Source of the DNA: Gammaproteobacteria bacterium
GTDB taxonomy: Bacteria > Pseudomonadota > Gammaproteobacteria > GCA-001735895
Assembly: GCA_029862125.1 (NCBI GenBank)
Contig: JAOTXY010000017.1
Location: forward strand, 1 to 54,308
Direction: 5' to 3'
DNA: 54,308 nucleotides
Shown here: in pieces, positions 1-8,717 of the stretch
Position numbering within the stretch: the first letter of the stretch is position 1
How the letters are laid out: each line of letters starts with the position of its first letter
Position numbers and translations under genes: made by a program
The notes under the pieces: generated by a model
What the model saw: only the letters and a program-made list of their open reading frames with translations
Told to the model about the DNA's origin: nothing
The model's database searches: none

Positions 1-478
1 CGTGCTCCCTTTTGGTGAAAATGTTAATCTCGATAAAACCCGGCGCGACGGCATAACGCTAGCATTGTTCAGTCAACTCAGCACTGACTTCACATTAAAA
101 ACTGAAGTTGGCGTGGTTGACGCAAAGTTTGAATCCGGCTTCTTCGAAGGTAATGATATTTCTGGCGTCGCTGATAAAATTGCTAAATTACGCGGTGATT
201 TCCTGATTAACGATTACTATACAACCTATCTAGAGGTGAACTACAGTTCCTCGAAATATGCCCAGGGTGACAATGCCAACAGCTTTGGGAAGTTAGACTC
301 AATTACGGTCATCAACGCAGGAATTGGTTATCAATATAAGGCCTGGGATGTAAACTTCAGGGTTAACAATCTGAACGACAAAGAGTATGTTGAATTTGTT
401 GCCAATAGTGGATTGGCCGGATTCCAGCCCAGTCCCGAGCGTAATATTATGTTAACCGCAGGCTACAGCTTCGAATAA
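1..478 (+). CDS. TonB-dependent outer-membrane receptor, C-terminal part (5' end outside window)
   Basis: The reading frame is open from the left edge and ends at TAA 476-478, giving about 158 residues of a protein that starts outside the window. The fragment shows alternating beta-strand character and a NLNDKEY motif (the N-L-x-D-K-x-Y signature near the end of TonB receptors). It closes with AGYSFE, an aromatic residue near the C-terminus as recognised by the BAM machinery. This is the end of the 22-strand barrel of a TonB-dependent receptor. The next gene, a cobalamin adenosyltransferase, overlaps its stop codon by one base (TAATG), so the two are very likely co-transcribed. That makes a corrinoid (BtuB-like) receptor plausible, but the plug domain and substrate determinants are not in the window. 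Confidence 0.85.
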   Translation, partial: VLPFGENVNLDKTRRDGITLALFSQLSTDFTLKTEVGVVDAKFESGFFEGNDISGVADKIAKLRGDFLINDYYTTYLEVNYSSSKYAQGDNANSFGKLDSITVINAGIGYQYKAWDVNFRVNNLNDKEYVEFVANSGLAGFQPSPERNIMLTAGYSFE

Positions 479-1044
479 TGGGAAACCGACTGACAAAAGT
501 GTATACCCGTACCGGGGACCAGGGCACTACCGGGCTGGCTGACGGCAGCAGGTTGGCGAAAAACGATCCCCGCGTGCACTGCATGGGCGAGGTTGACGAA
601 CTCAACGCTTGTATTGGTTTAGCGCTGAGCCTGCTCGGGGATGGGCCGGCACAACAAGTATTATTTGCCGTACAGCATGATCTGTTTGATGTAGGGGCTG
701 AACTGTGCCAACCCGGCAAAAACCTGATAACAGACGAGTACGTGGAAGGCCTGGAAACCAGCGCTGACGAGTTCAACGCCAACCTGCGTGAACTGAAGGA
801 GTTTATTCTACCCGGAGGTTCGCAAGCGGTCGCCAATTTGCAGCATGCACGAACGGTGTGTCGGCGCGTGGAGCGCTCGCTGGTCACTTTGAGCGAAGTG
901 GAAACTGTAAATACGGCGACCACACGCTACATAAACCGACTCTCGGATCTACTTTTTATTCTTGCGCGGGCGCAGGCATCTGATGAAGGTACCGGCGAAG
1001 TTTACTGGAACTCGAAATACTCGCGATTGAATCGCGGCAAATAG
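478..1044 (+). CDS. ATP:cob(I)alamin adenosyltransferase, PduO type
   Basis: 188 residues, the usual length for the PduO/MMAB family, which transfers the adenosyl group of ATP to cob(I)alamin to make coenzyme B12 in the cytosol. Near the N-terminus are the ATP-binding signature YTRTGDQGTTGL and then GEVDELNACIG. The conserved FILPGG and R-R-x-E-R segments lie around residues 115-140, and YINRLSDLLF follows near the C-terminus. The ATG at 478 shares its first base with the stop of the upstream TonB receptor, so translation is probably coupled. The pairing suggests a corrinoid uptake and activation operon; a specific gene symbol (cobO, pduO, btuR) is not justified by sequence alone. Confidence 0.93.
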   Translation: MGNRLTKVYTRTGDQGTTGLADGSRLAKNDPRVHCMGEVDELNACIGLALSLLGDGPAQQVLFAVQHDLFDVGAELCQPGKNLITDEYVEGLETSADEFNANLRELKEFILPGGSQAVANLQHARTVCRRVERSLVTLSEVETVNTATTRYINRLSDLLFILARAQASDEGTGEVYWNSKYSRLNRGK

Positions 1045-1068
1045 GCTTTGCCGCGTTTGCACCGGTAG

Positions 1069-1929
1069 TTAGCGTCGTAACTCGACCGTGACGCGCCGAT
1101 TGGCGGCCAACGCTTTCTTTTTACTGCTCCTGTATACCGGTCTTTGTTCGCCGGCATAGTCTACCCGCAGAAGCTTCGAATCGATCCCGCGAGCGATCAA
1201 TAAATCGTAAACATACCAGGCGCGGCGCTCGGACAGGCCATCGTTATAACAGGCCAGCCCGGTATTGTCGGTATGCCCGGTAACCACAATTTCGGATATC
1301 GCGTTATCGATCTGCAGGTAGTTGAACATTTTGGTAAACGCCGACCCTTCTTCCCTGAGACTAGCAAATTCATTATCCGGTTCGAAGTGAATACTGCTGA
1401 CGCGCACGTCTTCGAAGTTATCATCGTACAGTTTCGCTACACATTGCTCGAATTCAGATTCCACTTCACCAAACCTGACCGTCGATAGCGACGCCATCAG
1501 CGGGTGCTCATCATAAAACAGGAAACCGGGCTGGTACCCCTCACGCAATTCGTGGTAAATCTGCTCAGCGACCGCAGTCGGTATTTTAAACATTCGTTTG
1601 CGGCCACTGGTCTCGAAGCGGGCCAGAACGGCACGGGTTTTGCTGGCATTCCAGGTGTTAGCCTCGGAGCGCAGTTCGACATTAATGCCTTTGACAAACT
1701 TGTGCTGGGTGTTTAATTCCAACCGCAATCCACGCCCTGCTTCCTGGGTAAATATAGCACTGCCAAAGCGTGGAATCTGATGCTCAATCTGGCAGATGGT
1801 CACGCTATTCTGGGTCAGGGTCCAGTTTGAAGTATCCATCGATGCGAGATAACGGCGCTCGAGCGCCTGTGCATTTGCGCACAGACTCAACACGAGAATG
1901 AATAACAGGCTTTTTATAAACTTCATCAT
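1069..1929 (-). CDS. motY: Flagellar T-ring protein MotY (OmpA-family)
   Basis: 286 residues with a signal peptide of about 22 residues (MMKFIKSLLF followed by a hydrophobic stretch ending NAQA). The mature N-terminal half has the MotY pattern: Y-x-A-S-x-x-x-S-x-W, then C-x-x-x-H-x-I-P-x-F-G-x-A-x-F. The C-terminal half is an OmpA-like peptidoglycan-binding domain with GHTDNTG, LSERRA and a final NRRV. In Vibrio and Pseudomonas MotY forms the periplasmic T-ring that anchors PomA/PomB-type stators around the motor. The stator genes are about 36 kb away in this window (37201-38726), and both loci carry sigma-28-type promoters. The gene starts at ATG 1929 (second Met at 1926). A generic OmpA-family lipoprotein is less likely because the N-terminal domain matches MotY. 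Confidence 0.88.
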   Translation of the reverse strand: MMKFIKSLLFILVLSLCANAQALERRYLASMDTSNWTLTQNSVTICQIEHQIPRFGSAIFTQEAGRGLRLELNTQHKFVKGINVELRSEANTWNASKTRAVLARFETSGRKRMFKIPTAVAEQIYHELREGYQPGFLFYDEHPLMASLSTVRFGEVESEFEQCVAKLYDDNFEDVRVSSIHFEPDNEFASLREEGSAFTKMFNYLQIDNAISEIVVTGHTDNTGLACYNDGLSERRAWYVYDLLIARGIDSKLLRVDYAGEQRPVYRSSKKKALAANRRVTVELRR

Positions 1930-1959
1930 CTACCATGCGGGATCGAGAAACTAACGCAT

Positions 1960-1986
1960 ATATCGGCGCGGTCCGATTATTCTTGA
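1960..1986 (-). promoter_or_regulatory. Probable sigma-28 (FliA) promoter of motY
   Basis: Read on the minus strand the sequence is TCAA, 15 bases, GCCGATAT. It matches the flagellar sigma-28 consensus TAAA-N15-GCCGATAA at 10 of 12 positions with exact spacing. The -10 element ends 31 bases before the motY start. It overlaps the end region of the upstream ybfF-like gene, so motY can be transcribed apart from that housekeeping gene. Confidence 0.65.
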
Positions 1987-1989
1987 ATC

Positions 1990-2763
1990 CTAGTTGAGCT
2001 GCAAAAATTCAAGCGCCACGCGAGCAAATGCTTGCGGATTTTCGGCATGCAGCCAGTGGCCTGCATCCTCGATGGTTTTAATCGTCGAACGGCTGAAATG
2101 CTGGTTAATGACTTCGATCTCGGCATCGCCGATGTAGTCAGACTTGTCACCCCGCATGAACAGGGCTGGTACATCGACGACCCAATCATCCGGTAAATCA
2201 ACAAACCCCGTCAACCATTCCATATCACGCTGGATAACCCCCCAGTTGACACGCCAACGCCAAGCACCGGATTCACGTACCAGGTTTTGTAGTAAAAACG
2301 CTCGCAGTTGGTCTTGCGGAATATTTGGGCGCAGTAACTGATCGGCTTGCGCACGCGATTCGATCTGGTTCAAGCGAAGTGACAGGACCGGATCGATCAG
2401 GTCGTCGTAATGGTGGAAATAGGCAACCGGCGCTATGTCGGCGACGATCATCGCCGCGAAAAGATCCGGATTCTGCTGCGCAAGCGTCATCGCAACCTTG
2501 CCGCCCATGCTATGACCGAGGATGTAACAATTCTCGATGTTTTGTCGATACAATAATTGCTCGACATCTGCCGCCATCACCGAATAGTTCATTTCATCGG
2601 CATGAAAGGAGTCGCCATGATTACGCAGATCGACATTGAAAACCTGGAATTGATTCGAAAACTGGCGGGTATGCGATTGCCAGTTTTTGCCCGAACCAAA
2701 TAGCCCGTGCAGTACGATTAATGGTTTACCACTGCCCGTCGAAGTGAAGTGCAATTCGGACAT
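1990..2763 (-). CDS. ybfF: YbfF-type alpha/beta hydrolase (esterase)
   Basis: 257 residues, the normal size for the YbfF family of acyl-CoA/short-chain esterases. The alpha/beta-hydrolase features are visible: LHGLFGSGKNW (oxyanion loop) near residue 20, DLRNHGDS near 45-52, the nucleophile elbow GHSMGG with Ser85, and a C-terminal DAGHWLHAENP that supplies the catalytic His near residue 236. YbfF of E. coli shares the LHGLFGS and D-x-R-N-H-G-x-S motifs. The cytosolic substrate is not well defined in the family. It is followed after 60 bases by motY on the same strand, but motY has its own promoter. The ATG at 2763 gives the full N-terminal strand, so the start is secure. Confidence 0.85.
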   Translation of the reverse strand: MSELHFTSTGSGKPLIVLHGLFGSGKNWQSHTRQFSNQFQVFNVDLRNHGDSFHADEMNYSVMAADVEQLLYRQNIENCYILGHSMGGKVAMTLAQQNPDLFAAMIVADIAPVAYFHHYDDLIDPVLSLRLNQIESRAQADQLLRPNIPQDQLRAFLLQNLVRESGAWRWRVNWGVIQRDMEWLTGFVDLPDDWVVDVPALFMRGDKSDYIGDAEIEVINQHFSRSTIKTIEDAGHWLHAENPQAFARVALEFLQLN

Positions 2764-2804
2764 CTGGCAGCTGACCCGGGATAGTCTCGGTGTGCGAACC
2801 CGGG

Positions 2805-4562
2805 CTACTTTTTACGCGGGATATAGAGGTCGGTAATCGTACCTTCGGCCATTTCCGCAGCAAAATTGAAGGTCTCCGATAAGGTTGGATGTGGATGGAT
2901 GGTTAAACCAATGTCCTCGGCATCGGCACCCATTTCCAGCGCCAACACCGCCTCGGCGATTAACTCGCCCGCGTTGGGGCCCACGATACCGGCACCGATA
3001 ATACGCTTGCTCTCCTTGTCAAACAGCACTTTTGTCATACCCTCGTCCCGATCGATTCCGAGCGAGCGCCCGCTGGCCGCCCACGGAAAAGCGCCTTTTT
3101 CGTATTCGATGCCCTGCGCCTTGGCCTCGGTTTCGCTCAAACCCATCCAGGCGACTTCAGGGTCGGTGTATGCCACCGATGGAATCGTCAGCGGTTCGAA
3201 ATAAGATTTCAAACCCGCAATTACCTCTGCGGCGACTTTACCTTCATGCGTCGCCTTGTGCGCCAGCATAGGATTACCGACGATGTCGCCAATCGCAAAG
3301 ATATTGGAGACATTGGTTCGCATCTGTTTATCAACCGCAATAAAGCCGGCTTCGTCGACATTCACACCTGCCTTGTCGGCCCCGATCTTGTGCCCATTGG
3401 GACGACGGCCAACCGCGACCAGCACCTTGTCGAACAGTGCCGGTGCAGGCGCCTTGTCACCTTCGAAGGTAACCTTCAACCCGTTCTTCTGCGCCTTGAT
3501 GGCGGAAACCTTGGTTTTGAGGTGAATGGCCTTGTAACGCTTCGATATGATTTTGGTCAAGCCTCGCAACAGGTCCTTGTCACAACCAGGTATTAGGCTA
3601 TCCATGAATTCGACTACCGTAATCTCGGAACCAAGCGCATCGTAGACAGTCGCCATTTCCAGGCCGATTATGCCACCGCCAACAATCAGCAGTTTCTTGG
3701 GAACATTGGCCAGTTCGAGCGCACCGGTAGAGTCCACCAGGCGCGGATCATCATTAGGAAACGAGGGTATCTCGGTCGGTTGCGATCCCGCGGCGATGAT
3801 GCATTGCTCGAATTTAACTCGGGTTATTTCGCCACCCTTATCGACCTGGATATTGTTTTGATCGATAAATTCCGCAACCCCATGCACTACCGTCACCTTG
3901 CGCTGTTTGGCCAGGCCCGAAAGTCCCCCGGTAAGCTTGCCGACTACCTTGCTTTTAAACTCGTTAATCCCTTTCAGGTTAATTTTAGGCTTGCCGAAAT
4001 TAACGCCGTTAGCCTTCATGTGATCGGCCTCGTTAATAATCTGTGCGGTATGCAAGAGTGCCTTCGATGGAATACAGCCGACATTCAGGCAGACACCACC
4101 GAGCACTTCGTAACGCTCGATCAACACGACCTTCTTACCCAGGTCAGCCGCACGAAAGGCGGCGGTATAGCCACCCGGTCCGGCACCCAATACTACAACC
4201 TCGGCATCGATGTTGGCACCACCTTTTGATGTCGCAGCTGCACTTTTCTGCGCCTTCGCGGGGGGCTTGGTCGAAGCACCGGTTTTCTGTGTCTTCGTTG
4301 GCGGCTGAGACCCGGCCGATTTCTCGGAGTTTTCGATGACACCGAGTTTACTGCCCTCGGAAACCTTGTCCCCAACCGCGACACTCACCTGTTTTATGGT
4401 GCCGGCAAAAGGCGACGGAATGTCCATCGTCGCTTTATCTGATTCCAGCGTTAGCAAGGGATCCTCGACCTTGACCGTGTCGCCTGCAACAACATGCATC
4501 TCGATGATTTCGACACTGTCGAAGTCGCCTATATCCGGAAGTAACAGTTCTTTTTCGCTCAT
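2805..4562 (-). CDS. lpdA: Dihydrolipoyl dehydrogenase (E3) with N-terminal lipoyl domain
   Basis: 585 residues, about 110 longer than a plain E3 because it carries its own lipoyl domain. Residues 1-80 form the lipoyl domain with the attachment Lys43 in ESDKATMDIPSP. A Lys/Ala/Pro/Thr-rich linker follows at about 80-118. The FAD-binding GAGPGG is at 126-131 and the redox disulfide is Cys158/Cys163 in GGVCLNVGCIPSK. A NAD-binding GGGIIGLE, the second FAD motif AIGDIVGNPML, and the C-terminal HPHPTLSE with the catalytic His come after. The enzyme reoxidises dihydrolipoyl groups of E2 with NAD+. It is the third gene of the aceE-aceF-lpdA operon, 2 bases after aceF. Lipoyl-carrying E3 proteins are known from Neisseria and other proteobacteria. 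Confidence 0.97.
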   Translation of the reverse strand: MSEKELLLPDIGDFDSVEIIEMHVVAGDTVKVEDPLLTLESDKATMDIPSPFAGTIKQVSVAVGDKVSEGSKLGVIENSEKSAGSQPPTKTQKTGASTKPPAKAQKSAAATSKGGANIDAEVVVLGAGPGGYTAAFRAADLGKKVVLIERYEVLGGVCLNVGCIPSKALLHTAQIINEADHMKANGVNFGKPKINLKGINEFKSKVVGKLTGGLSGLAKQRKVTVVHGVAEFIDQNNIQVDKGGEITRVKFEQCIIAAGSQPTEIPSFPNDDPRLVDSTGALELANVPKKLLIVGGGIIGLEMATVYDALGSEITVVEFMDSLIPGCDKDLLRGLTKIISKRYKAIHLKTKVSAIKAQKNGLKVTFEGDKAPAPALFDKVLVAVGRRPNGHKIGADKAGVNVDEAGFIAVDKQMRTNVSNIFAIGDIVGNPMLAHKATHEGKVAAEVIAGLKSYFEPLTIPSVAYTDPEVAWMGLSETEAKAQGIEYEKGAFPWAASGRSLGIDRDEGMTKVLFDKESKRIIGAGIVGPNAGELIAEAVLALEMGADAEDIGLTIHPHPTLSETFNFAAEMAEGTITDLYIPRKK

Positions 4563-4564
4563 GA

Positions 4565-5923
4565 TTATAAAAGTACCCTTCTGATGTCAGAGATTACCTG
4601 GCTTAAAAAAGTGGTGAATCGAGCTGCCTGGGCGCCATCGATAACGCGATGGTCGTAGGATAGGCCCAACGGCAGGATCAGGCGCGGCTGAAATTCGCCG
4701 TCAATATAAACGGGTTGCATTTTCGATCGGGAAACGCCGAGTATCGCCACCTCGGGTGCATTGACGATCGGGGTAAAATAGGTTCCGCCAATCCCGCCAA
4801 GACTCGAAATGGTGAAACAACCGCCTTGCATATCGCCTGGAGACAGTTTGCCATCGCGCGCGCGAATCGAAATCTCACCCAGTTCGGCGGCCAGTTCAAA
4901 CAGGCCTTTTTGATCGACATCGCGCACCACTGGAACGACCAGCCCGTTGGGTGTATCGACGGCAATCCCGATATGAAAATATTTTTTCATGACCAGGTTT
5001 TCACCACTTGCATCGAGAGAGGCATTAAAGCCCGGGAACTCCTGTAATGCACTAACGACCGCCTTCATTAAGAATATCAATGGTGTCAGGCGAACTGATT
5101 TCTTTTCAGCTTCTTTTGCGAGTGATTTTCGAAACGCCTCAAGCTCGGTAATGTCAGCGTCGTCGAACTGGGTAACATGGGGCACCGTAACCCAGCTGCG
5201 ATGCAGGTGTGCCCCGGAGATCTTCTGGATCCGACTCAACGCTACTGTCTCGATTTCACCAAACCTGGAATGATCTACTTCGGGTAGGCTGCCAACACTG
5301 ATACCGGTCCCGGCCGAAGCCGCACCACCGGCCATGGCAGACTTGATGAAAGCCTTGACATCGGCTTTAACAATGCGACCCTTGGCGCCGCTGGCGATAA
5401 CCTGTTCCAGGTTGACACCGAGCTCTCGGGCATACCTGCGAATCGAGGGACTGGCATGAATTGTATTACTACCCGAAGTTGCAGCCTGGCTTGCACTGGT
5501 GCCGGGGTGAGGTCGTAATGTCTTGCCTGGGGTGACATCTGCTTTTGTCTGGCTGGTGGTTGCCGCGGGTGAAGGCTCACTAACCTCCACCACTGGATCA
5601 GGTTCGGAGACGGATTCGACGGGAGGAGCTTCAGCCTCGACTGGCGCCGCGGACTGTTGAGGTTCTTCAACCTTGGCAGCAGCACTGGCACTCAGCGTTG
5701 CGATTTGATCGCCTTCGTTCAGACGATCCCCCACCTTAACCACTATTGATTCGATGGTACCTGCATACGGACTCGGGATCTCCATCGTTGCCTTGTCTGA
5801 TTCAAGCACGATTATGGATTGTTCGGGTTCGACCACATCCCCTGCAGCAACCAGTATTTCAATGATCTCGATGTCCTGAAAGTCACCGACGTCAGGAAGC
5901 GATATTGTTTTATTTTCTGCCAC
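4565..5923 (-). CDS. aceF: Pyruvate dehydrogenase E2, dihydrolipoyllysine acetyltransferase
   Basis: 452 residues. A single N-terminal lipoyl domain has its attachment Lys44 in ESDKATMEIPSP. An Ala/Pro/Glu/Val-rich flexible linker runs from about 80 to 150. The small E1/E3-binding domain (ASPSIRRYARELG to ADVKAF) spans about 158-195, and the catalytic core contains the active-site DHRVIDGAQAARF with the His at 425. E2 moves acetyl groups from E1 to CoA and forms the core of the complex. E. coli AceF has three lipoyl domains; here there is one, with a second supplied by LpdA. It lies between aceE (22 bases upstream) and lpdA (2 bases downstream) in one operon. Confidence 0.97.
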   Translation of the reverse strand: MAENKTISLPDVGDFQDIEIIEILVAAGDVVEPEQSIIVLESDKATMEIPSPYAGTIESIVVKVGDRLNEGDQIATLSASAAAKVEEPQQSAAPVEAEAPPVESVSEPDPVVEVSEPSPAATTSQTKADVTPGKTLRPHPGTSASQAATSGSNTIHASPSIRRYARELGVNLEQVIASGAKGRIVKADVKAFIKSAMAGGAASAGTGISVGSLPEVDHSRFGEIETVALSRIQKISGAHLHRSWVTVPHVTQFDDADITELEAFRKSLAKEAEKKSVRLTPLIFLMKAVVSALQEFPGFNASLDASGENLVMKKYFHIGIAVDTPNGLVVPVVRDVDQKGLFELAAELGEISIRARDGKLSPGDMQGGCFTISSLGGIGGTYFTPIVNAPEVAILGVSRSKMQPVYIDGEFQPRLILPLGLSYDHRVIDGAQAARFTTFLSQVISDIRRVLL

Positions 5924-5945
5924 TTAAATGCTCCTGCTGGCCAGC

Positions 5946-8609
5946 CTAAACCGTCACCGGATCAGGCTTTTCGGGATCGATACCATACTTCTTTATTGCC
6001 TGTTGCACTATTTTACTATCGAGCTCGCCGTCATCGCTCAATGCCTTGAGCGCGGCAACCACGACATAATAGCGATTGACTTCAAAGAAAATGCGCAGAT
6101 TTTCGCGGGTATCGCTGCGACCGAAACCATCGGTACCAAGACTGACGAAACGTGACCAGACAAATTCACGCAATTGTTCAGCATAGGCGCGAATATAGTC
6201 GGTCGAGATGATCACCGGCCCCTTACGGCCCCGCATCTTTGTTTCAAGATAACTCTGGCGTGCCTTTTTGGTTGGATGCAATTGATTCCAGCGCGCACAA
6301 CTCTGCGCTTCGCGGGCAAGCTCATTGACACTGGTCACGCTCCATACATCGGCGTTAATCTTGAAATCCTTTTTCAGCAGTTCGGCGGCCGCAATAACCT
6401 CGCGTAAAATCGTGCCTGACCCCATTAACTGCACCTTGGGTCCTTTTTCCTCACCTTCCTGCAGGCAGTAAATACCCTTGATTATGCCCTCTTCCGAGCC
6501 TTTTGGCATCGCCGGGTGCAGGTAGTTTTCATTCATAACCGATATGTAATAGAAAACGTTCTCCTTCAGCTGGTACATGCGCTTCATGCCGCTGTGGATG
6601 ATTACCGCAAGTTCGTAGGCAAAGGTCGGGTCATAGGATACGCAGTTGGGGATGGTCCCGGCGACAACCAGGCTGTGGCCATCCTGGTGCTGCAAACCCT
6701 CACCGGCGAGCGTGGTACGGCCGGCGGTACCGCCCATCAGAAAGCCTCGCACCTGCATGTCACCCGCCGCCCAGGCAAGATCGCCAATACGCTGGAAACC
6801 GAACATCGAGTAGTAGATATAAAAAGGAATCATGCTGACGCCATGCGAAGTGTAGGCCGAACCGGCAGCGATCCACGAAGACATCGCGCCTGCCTCGTTA
6901 ATGCCTTCTTCGAGGATCTGACCCTTGATATCTTCCCGGTAATACATCACCTGGTCAGAATCCATCGGCTCGTAAAGCTGCCCTTTAAACGAGTAAATCC
7001 CGAGTTGACGAAACATGCCTTCCATACCGAAGGTCCTGGCTTCATCCGGTACGATCGGAACAATGTTTTTACCAATATTTTTGTCGCGCGCCAGGGAGGA
7101 GAGCATGCGCACAAAAGCCATCGTGGTCGAGAATTCGCGATCACCACTATCCTTTAGCAATGCATCAAAGACTTCGAGCCCCGGAATAACTAACGGTTCC
7201 GCGGTATCACTGCGAACCGGCATATATCCACCCAGCTGTTCACGGCTCTGGCGCATATATTCCATCTCCACGCTGTCTTCAGGGAATTTGTAAAAAGGGG
7301 TTTCCGCTATATCGTCATCGCTAATCGGAATATTGAATCGATCGCGAAACGCCTTGAGCGAGTCCTCGCCCATTTTCTTTTGTGAATGGGTGATGTTCTG
7401 CCCCTCACCCGCTTCACCCATGCCGTAACCTTTCACCGTTTTAGCCAGGATTACGGTGGGTCTGCCGGTGGCCTCAACCGCCTCGGCATAGGCCGCGTAG
7501 ACCTTGTGCGGATCGTGACCCCCTCGATTGAGTCGCCAGATATCTTCATCCGACATATCGGCCACCATTTCCCGCGTTTCAGGATATTTGCCGAAAAAAT
7601 GTTCGCGCGTATAAGCCCCGCCCTTGGCCTTGCAGGCCTGGTATTCGCCATCAATGGTTTCCTCCATGAGTCGCTGCAAGACGCCGTCTTTATCCTTGGC
7701 AAGCAAGTGATCCCAATAGGAACCCCAGACCACTTTTAATACGTTCCACCCCGCACCGCGGAATACGGCTTCGAGCTCCTGGATAATTTTGCTATTGCCC
7801 CGCACCGGTCCATCGAGGCGCTGCAGATTACAGTTGATAACGAAAATCAGGTTATCCAGATTTTCACGGCTGGCCAGCGAGATCGCGCCCAGCGATTCCG
7901 GCTCATCCATTTCACCATCACCCATGAAAGCCCAGACCTTGCGATCGTATTGCGGTTGGAGGTCACGGTTTTCGAGGTACTTCATGAACCGCGCCTGGTA
8001 GATGGCCATGATAGGACCGAGCCCCATCGACACGGTTGGAAATTGCCAGAAATCAGGCATCAACCAGGGGTGCGGATAAGACGAGAGACCGTTTTCATCC
8101 AGCGCTTCCTGGCGAAACGCTTTCAATTGATCTTCGCTGATGCGCCCTTCGAGAAATGCGCGCGCATAAACACCCGGTGCCGAATGCCCCTGGAAAAACA
8201 CCAGATCGCCCTTGTGCTCTTCGGTGGGCGCACGAAAAAAGTGCATGAATCCAACATCGTAAAGCGTCGCCGCCGAGGCAAAGCTTGCAATATGCCCTCC
8301 GAGTTCGCTGGACTTGCGATTGGCGTGCACCACCATCGCCGCCGCATTCCAGCGGATAACCGAACGAATACTGTGCTCGATCGCCTGGTCACCGGGGATC
8401 GGGCGCTGTTGCGTTAAAGGAATCGTATTGACATAGGCCGTCTTCGCGGAGAACGGCAGGTAGGCCCCCGAGCGCCGGGTTTTATCGATCAGTCGCTCGA
8501 GCAGGAAATGAGCCCGTTCCGGCCCCTCGCGCTCAAGCACCGAATCGAGCGATTCTATCCATTCCTGAGTTTCTTCAGGATCAATGTCGGTTTGATCTAC
8601 CACGTGCAT
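5946..8609 (-). CDS. aceE: Pyruvate dehydrogenase E1, homodimeric type
   Basis: 887 residues, the usual length for the homodimeric E1 of gammaproteobacteria. It decarboxylates pyruvate with thiamine diphosphate and acetylates the lipoyl group of AceF. Visible signatures are GHIASFASAATLYDVGF near residue 108, the ThDP/Mg site FMGDGEMDEPES followed by NLDNLIFVINCNLQRLDG, and GFQRIGDLAWAAGD with GEGLQHQDGHS in the second half. It is the first gene of aceE-aceF-lpdA. The ATG at 8609 is only a few bases from the AAAGG Shine-Dalgarno-like stretch. A GTG two codons later (8603) has better spacing, so the true N-terminus may be two residues shorter. It is transcribed away from pyrC across a 108-base divergent promoter region. 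Confidence 0.97.
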   Translation of the reverse strand: MHVVDQTDIDPEETQEWIESLDSVLEREGPERAHFLLERLIDKTRRSGAYLPFSAKTAYVNTIPLTQQRPIPGDQAIEHSIRSVIRWNAAAMVVHANRKSSELGGHIASFASAATLYDVGFMHFFRAPTEEHKGDLVFFQGHSAPGVYARAFLEGRISEDQLKAFRQEALDENGLSSYPHPWLMPDFWQFPTVSMGLGPIMAIYQARFMKYLENRDLQPQYDRKVWAFMGDGEMDEPESLGAISLASRENLDNLIFVINCNLQRLDGPVRGNSKIIQELEAVFRGAGWNVLKVVWGSYWDHLLAKDKDGVLQRLMEETIDGEYQACKAKGGAYTREHFFGKYPETREMVADMSDEDIWRLNRGGHDPHKVYAAYAEAVEATGRPTVILAKTVKGYGMGEAGEGQNITHSQKKMGEDSLKAFRDRFNIPISDDDIAETPFYKFPEDSVEMEYMRQSREQLGGYMPVRSDTAEPLVIPGLEVFDALLKDSGDREFSTTMAFVRMLSSLARDKNIGKNIVPIVPDEARTFGMEGMFRQLGIYSFKGQLYEPMDSDQVMYYREDIKGQILEEGINEAGAMSSWIAAGSAYTSHGVSMIPFYIYYSMFGFQRIGDLAWAAGDMQVRGFLMGGTAGRTTLAGEGLQHQDGHSLVVAGTIPNCVSYDPTFAYELAVIIHSGMKRMYQLKENVFYYISVMNENYLHPAMPKGSEEGIIKGIYCLQEGEEKGPKVQLMGSGTILREVIAAAELLKKDFKINADVWSVTSVNELAREAQSCARWNQLHPTKKARQSYLETKMRGRKGPVIISTDYIRAYAEQLREFVWSRFVSLGTDGFGRSDTRENLRIFFEVNRYYVVVAALKALSDDGELDSKIVQQAIKKYGIDPEKPDPVTV

Positions 8610-8717
8610 TGCCTTTGTTGTATTTTGGCAGGATTATACAGCATATTAATCCGCGCCCAGATGTTATTATCATAACTAACAGCAAATTCAATATTCTATA
8701 TCTGGCGTCAGAAATGA

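Noticed and set aside
2774-2806. Repeated CCCGGG after lpdA as a possible terminator
   Set aside because: Two self-complementary hexamers 18 bases apart could pair, but there is no T run on the minus strand, so a rho-independent terminator is not supported.
3246-4229. Plus-strand ORFs of 116 and 149 codons opposite lpdA
   Set aside because: Antisense shadows of a highly conserved enzyme gene; no domain and no ribosome binding site.
6516-7157. 213-codon plus-strand ORF opposite aceE
   Set aside because: It lies fully antisense to a conserved, full-length aceE, has no recognisable domain and follows the codon pattern of the opposite strand.
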